The notes under the pieces are model-generated. The model was not told the DNA's origin and did no database searches. It saw nothing but the letters and a program-made list of their open reading frames with translations. This document shows positions 1 through 7,594 of a stretch of 32,893 nt of DNA, piece by piece (position 1 is the stretch's first letter; every line of letters begins with the position of its first letter). Source of the stretch: an uncultured Mycoplasmatota bacterium (GTDB lineage: Bacteria > Bacillota_I > Bacilli_A > Izemoplasmatales > Izemoplasmataceae); the NCBI GenBank assembly GCA_913057225.1, contig CAJXNT010000012.1:1-32893 (forward strand), read 5' to 3'. The position numbers were made by a program, and so were the translations under genes.

Positions 1-543
1 ATTAGTAGTGTGTAGCAAGGCAAAATCTACATTTGCACTTTCTAAAATTGATACTGCTTTTTGAATAGACTCAATCGAATTCATCCCAGTGGATACAATC
101 ATTGGTTTACCAAAAGATGCGATGTGTTTCAGTAATGGGTAATTATTCATTTCGCCAGAGCCAATTTTGTATCCTAAAACTCCCATTCTCTCAAGCCGAT
201 CCGCGGCGGCTCTTGAAAATGGCGTACTTATAAAAATCATGCCTTTTGATTCAACATATTGTTTTAGTGCTAATTCATCTTGTTCATCTAAAGCACATTC
301 AGCCATAACGTCATAGATAGACTTGTCGGTGTTTCCCGGAATCACTTTTTTTGCTTCTTTGGACATTTCATCATCAATAACGTGTGTTTGATGTTTTACA
401 ATCTCGGCACCAGCCTCATGCGCCGCATCTACCATTTCAAAAGCAACGTCCAAATCACCGCCATGATTAATACCAATCTCAGCAATGATTAATGGTGCAT
501 GATCTGGTCCAATTTTTCTCTGTCCTATAATAATTTCTTTCAT
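1..543 (-). CDS. neuB: N-acetylneuraminate/legionaminate synthase (NeuB family), N-terminal part
   Basis: The reading frame starts at ATG 543-541 and stays open to the left edge (181 codons seen), so the C-terminal half, including any SAF domain, lies outside. A good AAGGAG ribosome site sits 5-10 bases before the start. The protein shows the NeuB TIM-barrel signature: [11 protein letters not shown] near residue 18, a K-x-QTH segment, a STPFSR strand and KIGSGEMNN followed by PMIVSTGM. This family condenses phosphoenolpyruvate with an N-acetylated hexose to make nonulosonic acids for surface glycans. The sugar (sialic, legionaminic or pseudaminic) cannot be decided here. Base composition is visibly more AT-rich than in the glucan genes. 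It points the same way as the amino-acid transporter upstream of it but has a possible promoter of its own. Confidence 0.85.
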   Translation of the reverse strand, partial: MKEIIIGQRKIGPDHAPLIIAEIGINHGGDLDVAFEMVDAAHEAGAEIVKHQTHVIDDEMSKEAKKVIPGNTDKSIYDVMAECALDEQDELALKQYVESKGMIFISTPFSRAAADRLERMGVLGYKIGSGEMNNYPLLKHIASFGKPMIVSTGMNSIESIQKAVSILESANVDFALLHTTN

Positions 544-572
544 TTTAACTCCTTGAAACGTCAGCTAATTCA

Positions 573-602
573 ATTTTAGCACACAGACAAGTCAACAGTT
601 AA
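573..602 (-). promoter_or_regulatory. possible promoter of the neuB-like gene
   Basis: On the minus strand a TTAACT (-35 like, 602-597) is followed after 18 bases by TAAAAT (-10 like, 578-573), the latter preceded by TG in the extended -10 position. It lies just before the neuB-like start, in the gap after the amino-acid binding protein. The match is moderate; read-through from the upstream operon is equally possible because no terminator is visible between them. Confidence 0.35.
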
Positions 603-606
603 TTGC

Positions 607-1359
607 TTATTCAAACCATTTCGCAATGAGGGCATCCAGCGTGCCGTTTTCTTTCAACGTGGCGAGCGCTTGATTCACATCATCCACAAGCTCTGAATCT
701 TTGGGGAAGGCAATGGCACTCCCATAAATACCATCCAGGGATTCATCAATTAAGAGTTTCGAAAAGGTGGGGTTGGATTCTATGATGCTGTCGGCCACCA
801 AGGATTCCACGACCATCCCATCGATGAGTCCATTCTTGATTTCTTCAATGAGTTGCGCATTCACGGTTCTGGTTTCGACCGTGTAAGAAAAATCTTCACT
901 TAAAGATTCCATAAGTTCTTGTTGAATGGTGCCCAGTTGGGTCCCAATGATTTTTCCGCTGAGATCTTCTAAACTTTCATAGCCATCGGTGGTCTCAAAA
1001 ACCACATAGTTTTCAAGCCCATCGACACTGGAATAATAGACGTCGGAAAAATCCACGGATTGCGCGCGTTCTTCCGTCGGGGAAATCCCCGCAATGGCCA
1101 TCGTGGCTTGATTGGTTTGCAGGGAAGCTAAGATGCCATCAAAATTGACATCGTTCCAGGTGATACTTATGCCAAGTTCTTCGGCGATGGCTTCCATGAG
1201 TTCAATGTCAAAGCCAATCAGTTCGCCTTGTTCATTGACCATTTCATACGGTTCATACCCTGAAGACGTTAGAACAGTCCAAGAATCACTATTGGATCCA
1301 CATGCCGAAAGCATGCTGAGTGCGAATAAAACGAGGGTGATACTCCATAATTTTTTCAT
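607..1359 (-). CDS. polar (probably basic) amino-acid ABC transporter, substrate-binding lipoprotein
   Basis: This 250-residue protein begins with a lipoprotein signal ending in the lipobox LSAC near residue 20, so it should be anchored outside the membrane. The body matches the family-3 solute-binding fold: a GYEPYE segment, then a [15 protein letters not shown] stretch, then [14 protein letters not shown], where the Arg normally holds the ligand alpha-carboxylate. Family length is about 240-270 residues, so it is complete. AGGAG lies 9 bases before ATG 1359. It is the last gene of a permease-ATPase-binding-protein operon. The ligand cannot be read from the protein alone; the T-box upstream of the operon suggests arginine. 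Confidence 0.9.
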   Translation of the reverse strand: MKKLWSITLVLFALSMLSACGSNSDSWTVLTSSGYEPYEMVNEQGELIGFDIELMEAIAEELGISITWNDVNFDGILASLQTNQATMAIAGISPTEERAQSVDFSDVYYSSVDGLENYVVFETTDGYESLEDLSGKIIGTQLGTIQQELMESLSEDFSYTVETRTVNAQLIEEIKNGLIDGMVVESLVADSIIESNPTFSKLLIDESLDGIYGSAIAFPKDSELVDDVNQALATLKENGTLDALIAKWFE

Positions 1360-1383
1360 TTATTTTCTCCTATTTTTTTATGG

Positions 1384-2103
1384 TTAAGCATGATAGATTT
1401 TGGATAAAAATTGGGTGAGATCGGGGTGATCACTTTGAAAGAAATCAGAGGTCGGCTGATCCACGATGATCTCGCCCTCTTTCATGAAAATCATCCGGTC
1501 GGCCATGGCCTTGGCAAAGCCAATTTCATGGGTGACAAGTAGGATGGTCACATCTTTCGATTTCAACGCCTCAATGACGGTTAAGACTTCCGCCACCATC
1601 TCGGGGTCAAGGGCACTGGTGGGCTCATCGAATAAAATCATTTCGGGCTTGGTTGCGAGCGCTCTGGCGATCGCCACGCGTTGTTTTTGACCGCCTGATA
1701 AATGCATGGGATAGGCATCTTTTTTATCTTCAAGTCCGACTTCTTTTAACGCATCCAGGGCGATTTTTTCAGCTTCCTCTTTTGATTTTTGATGCACGAC
1801 TTCTAATGCATACGTCACATTTTTTAATGCGGTCATGTGAGAAAAAAGTTCAAACCCTTGAAAGACCATCGCCATATGCGGCCGGATGCGCATCACATTT
1901 TCTTGGGTGATGGGAGTTCCTTGATAGACGATGTCACCTTGGGTGGGAATGACGAGATGATTGAGGCATTTTAACAAGGTGGATTTCCCTGATCCCGACG
2001 GGCCGATGATGGCGGTTTTCGTGCCTTTTTCAATCGTTAAATCGATTCCTTTTAAAACTTCTACATCTTCAAAGGCATGTGACAGGTTATGTACGGTAAG
2101 CAT
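1384..2103 (-). CDS. polar amino-acid ABC transporter, ATP-binding protein
   Basis: An ATPase of the GlnQ/ArtP/HisP class that powers amino-acid import from the cytoplasmic face. It shows Walker A GPSGSGKST, the Q-loop MVFQGFELF, the signature LSGGQKQR, Walker B MILFDEPTSALDP and the switch histidine in VTHE. I start it at ATG 2103 (MLTVHNLSH...), which has GGAAG about 9 bases upstream, and not at the in-frame TTG six codons earlier, which would overlap that site. The start overlaps the end of the permease gene by 17 bases, which indicates translational coupling. At 239 residues it is full length. Confidence 0.93.
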   Translation of the reverse strand: MLTVHNLSHAFEDVEVLKGIDLTIEKGTKTAIIGPSGSGKSTLLKCLNHLVIPTQGDIVYQGTPITQENVMRIRPHMAMVFQGFELFSHMTALKNVTYALEVVHQKSKEEAEKIALDALKEVGLEDKKDAYPMHLSGGQKQRVAIARALATKPEMILFDEPTSALDPEMVAEVLTVIEALKSKDVTILLVTHEIGFAKAMADRMIFMKEGEIIVDQPTSDFFQSDHPDLTQFLSKIYHA

Positions 2104-2779
2104 AGAGCCACTTCCTTTCAACGAGTCGGCCAGTGAAACTGATGAGTTTCACCAAGGTGTAATAAATGATGCCAACGACTAAGAGTGGTTCAAAATAGAG
2201 GAACGTTTGGGCGGTGACAATTTGCTGGCGGCGCATAAGATCTAACAGGCCAATCAACGAGACAATCGAACTTTCTTTGATTAGCGTAATGAGCTCATTG
2301 ATGAGTGATGGGAAGCTATTTCTTAGCCCCACGGGGAGTAAGATATCTTTGAAAATGTGCCACTTCGAGACCCCGAGGGATTTCGCCGCATCGATTTCAC
2401 CTTTAGGAATGGCGGCCATACCGGCGCGAATGATCTCAGACACATACGCCCCACTGTTCAATGAAAACGTGATGATCGCCGCTTGAAACGGAGAGAGTTG
2501 CAGCATCATTTCAAGGCCAAATACGCTATTGAGTACACCTGAGATCAGTCTAGGAATCGCGTAATACATCATCGATAGCTGGAGTAAGAGCGGCGTCCCC
2601 CGGAAGAGATCAATGTAGAAGGCTAAGACGTTTGCTAATTTTCCCGTCTGCCTGAGATAATTCACCATGACGGCAATCAGTAAACCAAAACTCGCAGAGA
2701 AAAAAGCGAGTGCCAGCGTCATGAGGGTGCCTTGTGATAAATAACTGAGCCACGGGATGATGGCATCGAATTGAAACAT
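2087..2779 (-). CDS. polar amino-acid ABC transporter, permease
   Basis: A 230-residue inner-membrane permease of the HisM/HisQ/GlnP family with several hydrophobic helices. It carries the coupling-loop pattern EIDAAKSLGVSKWHIFKDILLP, in which the EAA-type motif contacts the ATPase. The N-terminal SQGTLMTLALAFFSASFGLLIA segment is typical of this family. AGGAGG stands 5-6 bases before ATG 2779. It is the first gene after the T-box leader, so the whole importer should be controlled by tRNA charging. A single permease is present, which suggests a homodimer. Confidence 0.92.
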   Translation of the reverse strand: MFQFDAIIPWLSYLSQGTLMTLALAFFSASFGLLIAVMVNYLRQTGKLANVLAFYIDLFRGTPLLLQLSMMYYAIPRLISGVLNSVFGLEMMLQLSPFQAAIITFSLNSGAYVSEIIRAGMAAIPKGEIDAAKSLGVSKWHIFKDILLPVGLRNSFPSLINELITLIKESSIVSLIGLLDLMRRQQIVTAQTFLYFEPLLVVGIIYYTLVKLISFTGRLVERKWLYAYRT

Positions 2780-2800
2780 TTTAATCCTCCTTAAACCAAT

Positions 2801-2831
2801 AAAAAAAGCGTCCTAAAACATAGGACGCTTT
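2801..2831 (-). terminator. T-box regulated intrinsic terminator
   Basis: On the minus strand a perfect 10-base arm AAGCGTCCTA / TAGGACGCTT encloses a short loop and is followed by a run of T residues. It lies between the T-box sequence and the permease start, which is where a T-box attenuator terminator belongs. Confidence 0.93.
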
Positions 2832-3033
2832 AACGTTTTATAAGCGTGGTACCACCTAAATTCTAAAAGGAATTTCCTTTTAGCACTCATGTTTGAGAGG
2901 GTAACGGTCTCTCCACCGGACAGATTTGCCACTGCAAAAGCACGTTCGGTCACTCTCAACATCGCGTTTCACCAAAGCCGCGACTCTCTAAGCTTGCAGA
3001 TGTGACGTACTACTCATTTGCGAATACCGTGTT
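2801..3033 (-). promoter_or_regulatory. T-box riboswitch leader, predicted arginine-responsive
   Basis: The minus strand carries the T-box sequence AGGTGGTACCACG (2857-2845) followed by a terminator (2831-2801). Upstream is a recognisable Stem I. Its base pairs GCAAA (about 3022-3018) with TTTGC (about 2936). Above this, AGTA on the 5' side faces GAA on the 3' side, as in the S-turn of T-box specifier loops. GTCAC then pairs with GTGAC, and AGAGAG and GGTGAAA stand in the distal arm. The triplet straight after GAA is CGT (2944-2942), an arginine codon. The TGGT of the T-box would pair with a tRNA ending in ACCA. Binding of uncharged tRNA should favour read-through into the amino-acid importer. 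The class is near certain; the codon assignment is a manual reading. Confidence 0.9.
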
Positions 3034-3040
3034 AAGCATT

Positions 3041-3068
3041 ATTAAACCACAGAAAAAAATAATGTCAC
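3041..3068 (-). promoter_or_regulatory. promoter of the T-box-controlled amino-acid importer
   Basis: Minus-strand GTGACA (3068-3063, one mismatch to TTGACA) and TTTAAT (3046-3041, one mismatch to TATAAT) are 16 bases apart. A transcript would start near 3033, just before the base of Stem I of the T-box leader, which fits well. Confidence 0.6.
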
Positions 3069-3160
3069 CCACTTTTTTTAAAAAAGCGTTTTCTCCGCGT
3101 CTTTTAGGTCTTCTTTTTCGAATGAAAATCATGCAAAAAACCATGAAAAAATTTTCTTAC

Positions 3161-3169
3161 GAAAACGAT
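3161..3169 (+). promoter_or_regulatory. candidate upstream LacI-type half operator
   Basis: GAAAACGAT here repeats exactly the left part of the better site at 3206-3217. The two CG centres are 45 bases apart. The right half (TATA instead of TTTC) is not symmetric, so this would be a weak or auxiliary site. It overlaps a -10-like TATAGT (3169-3174). Confidence 0.4.
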
Positions 3170-3199
3170 ATAGTAAAACCCTTACATCTATGATATATT
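3169..3199 (+). promoter_or_regulatory. probable promoter region of the glucan operon
   Basis: Several -10-like hexamers occur: TATAGT (3169-3174), TATGAT (3189-3194) and TATATT (3194-3199). None has a convincing -35 at the usual spacing, so the exact start is undecided. The AT-rich stretch lies between the two operator-like sites and 36-66 bases before the first gene, where the operon promoter is expected. A weak -35 would fit a regulated promoter. Confidence 0.45.
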
Positions 3200-3205
3200 A
3201 TCATT

Positions 3206-3217
3206 GAAAACGATTTC
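3206..3217 (+). promoter_or_regulatory. LacI-family or CcpA-type operator in front of the glucan operon
   Basis: GAAAACGATTTC is a near-perfect palindrome of the form GAAANCGNTTTC with a central CG, the usual shape of LacI/CcpA-family operators. With the preceding T it also resembles a cre box, the last position excepted. It sits just downstream of the putative promoter and before the GH30 ribosome site, so binding would block transcription. The LacI regulator encoded at 24680 is the natural candidate; CcpA is the alternative. Confidence 0.6.
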
Positions 3218-3234
3218 GTAGAAGGAGTCCACAT

Positions 3235-4545
3235 TTGAAGATCTATCGCACAGACAAGGCTCCCCGTGCCTATCACCGTGAAGTTCGGGCCACGAAAGCA
3301 CCGGCCACGGTGGATTTACGTTTAAATCCTGAGAAAACCTATCAAACCATTATCGGGTTTGGTGGCGCATTCACCGAAAGTGCCACCCATACCCTTTCTA
3401 AAATGTCTTCATCCAATCAAGCCAAAATCATGCATGCTTATTTTGACCCCGAAGATGGCCTCGGCTATACCCTCGGCCGGATGCATCTCAATAGTTCGGA
3501 TTTTTCCTTAGGCAATTACACCTACGTGGATGAGATGGATGAATCACTCGCCTCTTTTTCCATCGCCAGAGAATACCAAACCGTCATCCCCACGATTTTA
3601 AAAGCTGAGCGCATTTCCGGCCATAAGTTTTCATTTCTCGCCAGTCCCTGGTCCCCACCTGGATGGATGAAAACCACGGGACAAATGAGTCATGGGGGAA
3701 AACTCAAAAAAGAATATTATCCTCTTTGGGCGAAATACTTTATCAAGTATTTAGACGCCATGAAAAAAGCGGGCATTCATATTGATATGATTTCGGTGCA
3801 AAATGAACCGGCCGCGGTGCAAACGTGGGATTCATGTCTTTATACCCCTGAAGAAGAGCGTGATTTCATCAAGCATCATTTGGGGCCTGCGTTAAAAGCC
3901 AGTGATCATGCCCATGTGAAAATCTTAGCTTGGGACCACAACAAAGACATCATCTTAGAGCGGATGCTTCCGATTTATGAAGACCCTGAAGCGAACGCAT
4001 ACACCTGGGGCGCTGCGTTTCATTGGTACATGAGTGAAGACTACCTCAACCTCACGAAACTGCATGAAGCGCATCCCGACAAACACATCGTCTTTACCGA
4101 AGGCTGCATTGAAGATGGGCCACGGGTCGGATCGTATGACACCGGCGTTCGCTACATCAAAGATATGATTCAAGATTTCAACCACTACACCGAAGCCTTC
4201 ATTGATTGGAACCTCTTCTTGGATGAAAAAGGGGGCCCCAATCATGTGGGCAATTACTGCGACGCCCCGATCATTTGTGACACCAAGCATGATCAGGTGC
4301 ATCTCAATAGTTCTTTTTATGCCATCAAGCATTTTTCAAAACACGTAAAACCGGGCGCGGTCCGCATCCACTCCTCTCTGGAAAGCCCTGATCTTTATCA
4401 CATTGGCTTTCTCAACCCGGATGCGTCGCGCACGGTGATTCTATTTAACGACAGTGACACGCATCACGTCATCCATTTTGAAGGCAAGCACATCGAATGC
4501 CCCGCCCAATCCATGGTGACCATCACGAAGGAGCCCCATGTCTGA
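3235..4545 (+). CDS. GH30 family beta-glycosidase, cytoplasmic
   Basis: This 436-residue protein has the GH30 hallmarks: GFGGAFTES near residue 43, SPWSPPGWMK near 138, the acid/base Glu191 in VQNEP and the nucleophile Glu289 in FTEGC. A C-terminal beta-sandwich typical of GH30 follows. No signal peptide is present, so it should act in the cytosol on imported oligosaccharides. Known bacterial GH30 enzymes cleave beta-1,6-glucan, beta-glucosides or beta-xylosides. In this glucan cluster removal of beta-1,6 branches is the best guess (inference). It starts at TTG 3235: GAAGGAG stands 8 bases before and no better start fits. It is the first gene of the operon and overlaps the next by 8 bases. 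Confidence 0.88.
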   Translation: MKIYRTDKAPRAYHREVRATKAPATVDLRLNPEKTYQTIIGFGGAFTESATHTLSKMSSSNQAKIMHAYFDPEDGLGYTLGRMHLNSSDFSLGNYTYVDEMDESLASFSIAREYQTVIPTILKAERISGHKFSFLASPWSPPGWMKTTGQMSHGGKLKKEYYPLWAKYFIKYLDAMKKAGIHIDMISVQNEPAAVQTWDSCLYTPEEERDFIKHHLGPALKASDHAHVKILAWDHNKDIILERMLPIYEDPEANAYTWGAAFHWYMSEDYLNLTKLHEAHPDKHIVFTEGCIEDGPRVGSYDTGVRYIKDMIQDFNHYTEAFIDWNLFLDEKGGPNHVGNYCDAPIICDTKHDQVHLNSSFYAIKHFSKHVKPGAVRIHSSLESPDLYHIGFLNPDASRTVILFNDSDTHHVIHFEGKHIECPAQSMVTITKEPHV

Positions 4546-7500
4546 TTATCGCTTTGAAAATGATGTTTTCATCATTGAAAACTACAACCAACAAAAAACT
4601 TTCGCCAACTTTTTACCCGGCGTGGCCGGGAAAAAAGGGATTCCCTTGTGGGCCTTTTATGTGAACCGCGCTCAAGGCATTGCAGGGTATGGGCTGCACA
4701 ATAAAAACCATCCCATCATGCTCTTTCACAGTGCGAATAAAGCCTATGAACACGTCTTTACCGATGGCTTCCGTACGTTTATTAAGGTGGACGGTCACAT
4801 TTATGAACCGTTTGTCAATCCAGAATTTCCGCATCGTATGGGCATTCTCAAGGATTCCTTTTACATTGAAGAAACCCATCCGACGCTCGGTCTTAAGATC
4901 AAAGTTACCTACTTCGGCATGCCCAACATGCCGGTGGCCGGCCTTTACCGGCACGTTGAGATCACCAATTTAAAAGGCGAAAAGTCCATTGAAATCTTGG
5001 ATGGCCTCGCCGAAATCATTCCCGCAGGCCTTTCCACCGATGCCTTTAAAGGCTTATCCAATCTAATGGTTTCCTGGATGGATGTCATCGGGCATGACTC
5101 TGGCTATGCTTTTTATAAGCTGAGAGGTTCGACGGGCGATTCCGCCGAGATGAGTCAACACAGCGATGGCAACTTCTATTTCGCATATGACCATGAAGGG
5201 CTGATTCCACCCATCACGGATCCCACCCTCGTCTTTGAAAGTGATACGTCAAAACGCTCTCCCTTAGGCCTTAAAAAAGGCATACAAGTCTTAAAAGAAG
5301 CCGCTCAAGTCAACGTCAATCAGGTACCTTCGGCGTTTATTCCCCTCGATCAAACGTTAAGTGAGGGAGAGAGCTATGAATGGGTCGCGCTTTCAGGCCA
5401 TGTGTCCAACCGCCAAATCCTTGATGATCACCTTCCGGAGCTTTCTCAGTTTAAAACGTTTAAACGGCATCAAACGGAAGCATCTACCGTCATTGAATCA
5501 ATGGTTCAAGACGTCAAAACAGAAACGGCCTATCCCTTGTTTGATGCTTACATCGAGCAAAACTACCTCGATAATTTACTCCGGGGGGGCTATCCCGTCA
5601 CCTTCAACGATCATGTCTATCATCTATACGCCAGACGCCACGGCGATTTAGAGCGCGATTATAACTTCTTCTCACTCGCCCCGGAATATTATTCCACGGG
5701 GTCCGGCAACTTCCGCGATGTCTGTCAAAACCGGCGCTTAGAACCTTTATTCAACCCCGCCGTGAAAGATTTTAACCTCGTAGAATTCGCCTCGCTCATT
5801 GGCCTGGATGGCACAAACCCCCTCGCCGTCAATGGGGTGGTCTACACCCTGAAAGATTTGGATGTGCTCACCACCTGTGGACTGAATCCAAATGATTTTA
5901 AAAACTTCTTTGAACGGCCCTTTACGCCGGGGTCATTCATCAATGAAGTGGAACGTCAAGGCGTTCACTTAAACGGCGATGAAGAAGCGTGCCTGGCCAA
6001 ACTCTTAGATGCATCCACCCCAGAAATCACGGCCAGCTTTGGCGAAGGCTATTGGATTGATCATTTCACCTATCTTTTGGATTTGGTGGAAAGCTATGAA
6101 GCCGTGTATCCCGATCACATGGACGATGCGTTATTCCACCAGAAGAAATACCTTTATTTTGATTCCCCCGTCCGCATTAAAAAACAACATGAAAAATGCG
6201 TCCAAACCAAAGACGGATTCCGTCAATATCACGCGCTTGAACACCCCGACCCTGAAAAAATGGTCAATGGGCGTGAAATCGGCGATACCGTATACACCCC
6301 CATCGGGGAGGCGCCTTACACGTCAAATCTTTACACCAAACTTTTCATCTTGGCTCTGAATAAACTGACCTTACTCGACCCCGATGATTATGGGCTTGAG
6401 ATGGAAGCGGGGAAACCCGGTTGGAACGATGCGATGAATGGTTTGCCAGGGCTGTTTGCTTCTGGGGTTTCGGAAACCATCGAACTCATTCGGATCTTCC
6501 GTTTCTTGAAAAAATACCCCGTTAAAGACGCGTTAGCCTTACCCCAAGAAGTCAGCCAATTATTTAATGAGATGAAACGCTTGCCCAGTTATGAGACACG
6601 AGTGCATGCACGAGAAACCTACCGCGATGCCATCCGCTTTGGCCTCAAAGGCGAAGAAAGCGATGTCTTAGCAGCCGATCTCAACGCATTTATCGAAAGT
6701 GCCGATACCTTTTTAAGTTCACGGATTGAATCGCTCATCTTAGAAAGTAAAGGCCTCATCCCAACGTTTATCACCTACGAAGTTTTAGACGCTGAAAAAG
6801 TCGACGGCGGCTTTAAACCAATCCGCTTTAAGGGTGAAGCCCTCCCCTACTTCTTAGAAGCCCCTGCACGGGCCTTAAAACTGGGGCTTGGCAAAGAAGC
6901 CACCGAAAAACTCCATCATGCGGTGATGCAATCAGAGCTTTACGATAAAACGCTCAAACAGTTCAAAACCAGTGTGAATTTAGACGATACCAGCTTTGAA
7001 ATTGGTCGCGTTCGTGCCTTTACCAAAGGCTGGTTGGAACGTGAATCGAATTTTCTCCATATGACCTATAAGTACTTACTCGGCTTACTCAAAGCCGGGG
7101 CGACCGATCTCTTTGATGAGGCGATTCAGACCAACCTGGTCTGCTTCATGGACCCCAGCGTGTACGGGCGGTCCACCTTAGAAAACTCCAGCTTCTTAGC
7201 CCCCACCAATAACCCCAACCCCAGAATTCACGGCCAAGGCTTCTTCGCCCGGCTTTCGGGGTCCACGGTGGAAGCGCTCAACATGTGGAGTGAAATGATG
7301 ATGGGCGATGCCCCGTTCGCCTACGATGGCACCTTAAAACTCACCTTTAATCCGAAGCTCCCCCGGCGCTTCTTGAAAAACGGCCAAGCGTCATTCACCT
7401 TTTTAGGCCATACCACCGTCACCTATCATGATGAAACTGGGACCGGCATCGCCGGTAAGACTCCCAGTAAAATCATCATCGATGGCGACACCGAGCAACC

Positions 7501-7585
7501 TATTTTGAGCGGTCAGATCACCGGCGCGCTTGCCGAGTCTGTGAGAGACCGAAAGATACAACGCATTGATATCTATTATTTATAG
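4538..7585 (+). CDS. large GH94/GH149/GH161-like beta-glucan phosphorylase
   Basis: A 1015-residue cytosolic protein without signal peptide. It follows the layout of clan GH-Q phosphorylases: an N-terminal beta-sandwich (roughly 1-300), a helical linker and an (alpha/alpha)6 barrel. The acidic motif PGWNDAMNGLPG places the presumed general acid at Asp631, equivalent to the WND of cellobiose phosphorylase. Such enzymes split beta-glucosidic bonds with phosphate and release glucose 1-phosphate, saving ATP. GH149 and GH161 members act on beta-1,3-glucan oligosaccharides, which fits the GH16, GH5 and GH30 neighbours. The length is well above ordinary GH94 cellobiose phosphorylases. Exact family assignment needs a profile search. 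AAGGAG precedes ATG 4538, and the start overlaps the GH30 end. Confidence 0.8.
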   Translation: MSDYRFENDVFIIENYNQQKTFANFLPGVAGKKGIPLWAFYVNRAQGIAGYGLHNKNHPIMLFHSANKAYEHVFTDGFRTFIKVDGHIYEPFVNPEFPHRMGILKDSFYIEETHPTLGLKIKVTYFGMPNMPVAGLYRHVEITNLKGEKSIEILDGLAEIIPAGLSTDAFKGLSNLMVSWMDVIGHDSGYAFYKLRGSTGDSAEMSQHSDGNFYFAYDHEGLIPPITDPTLVFESDTSKRSPLGLKKGIQVLKEAAQVNVNQVPSAFIPLDQTLSEGESYEWVALSGHVSNRQILDDHLPELSQFKTFKRHQTEASTVIESMVQDVKTETAYPLFDAYIEQNYLDNLLRGGYPVTFNDHVYHLYARRHGDLERDYNFFSLAPEYYSTGSGNFRDVCQNRRLEPLFNPAVKDFNLVEFASLIGLDGTNPLAVNGVVYTLKDLDVLTTCGLNPNDFKNFFERPFTPGSFINEVERQGVHLNGDEEACLAKLLDASTPEITASFGEGYWIDHFTYLLDLVESYEAVYPDHMDDALFHQKKYLYFDSPVRIKKQHEKCVQTKDGFRQYHALEHPDPEKMVNGREIGDTVYTPIGEAPYTSNLYTKLFILALNKLTLLDPDDYGLEMEAGKPGWNDAMNGLPGLFASGVSETIELIRIFRFLKKYPVKDALALPQEVSQLFNEMKRLPSYETRVHARETYRDAIRFGLKGEESDVLAADLNAFIESADTFLSSRIESLILESKGLIPTFITYEVLDAEKVDGGFKPIRFKGEALPYFLEAPARALKLGLGKEATEKLHHAVMQSELYDKTLKQFKTSVNLDDTSFEIGRVRAFTKGWLERESNFLHMTYKYLLGLLKAGATDLFDEAIQTNLVCFMDPSVYGRSTLENSSFLAPTNNPNPRIHGQGFFARLSGSTVEALNMWSEMMMGDAPFAYDGTLKLTFNPKLPRRFLKNGQASFTFLGHTTVTYHDETGTGIAGKTPSKIIIDGDTEQPILSGQITGALAESVRDRKIQRIDIYYL

Positions 7586-7594
7586 GAGGAACCA

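Noticed and set aside
3002-3193. A 63-codon open frame on the plus strand between the amino-acid importer and the glucan operon
   Set aside because: It lies over the T-box leader, its promoter and the operon promoter, has no ribosome site, and the peptide resembles nothing known.
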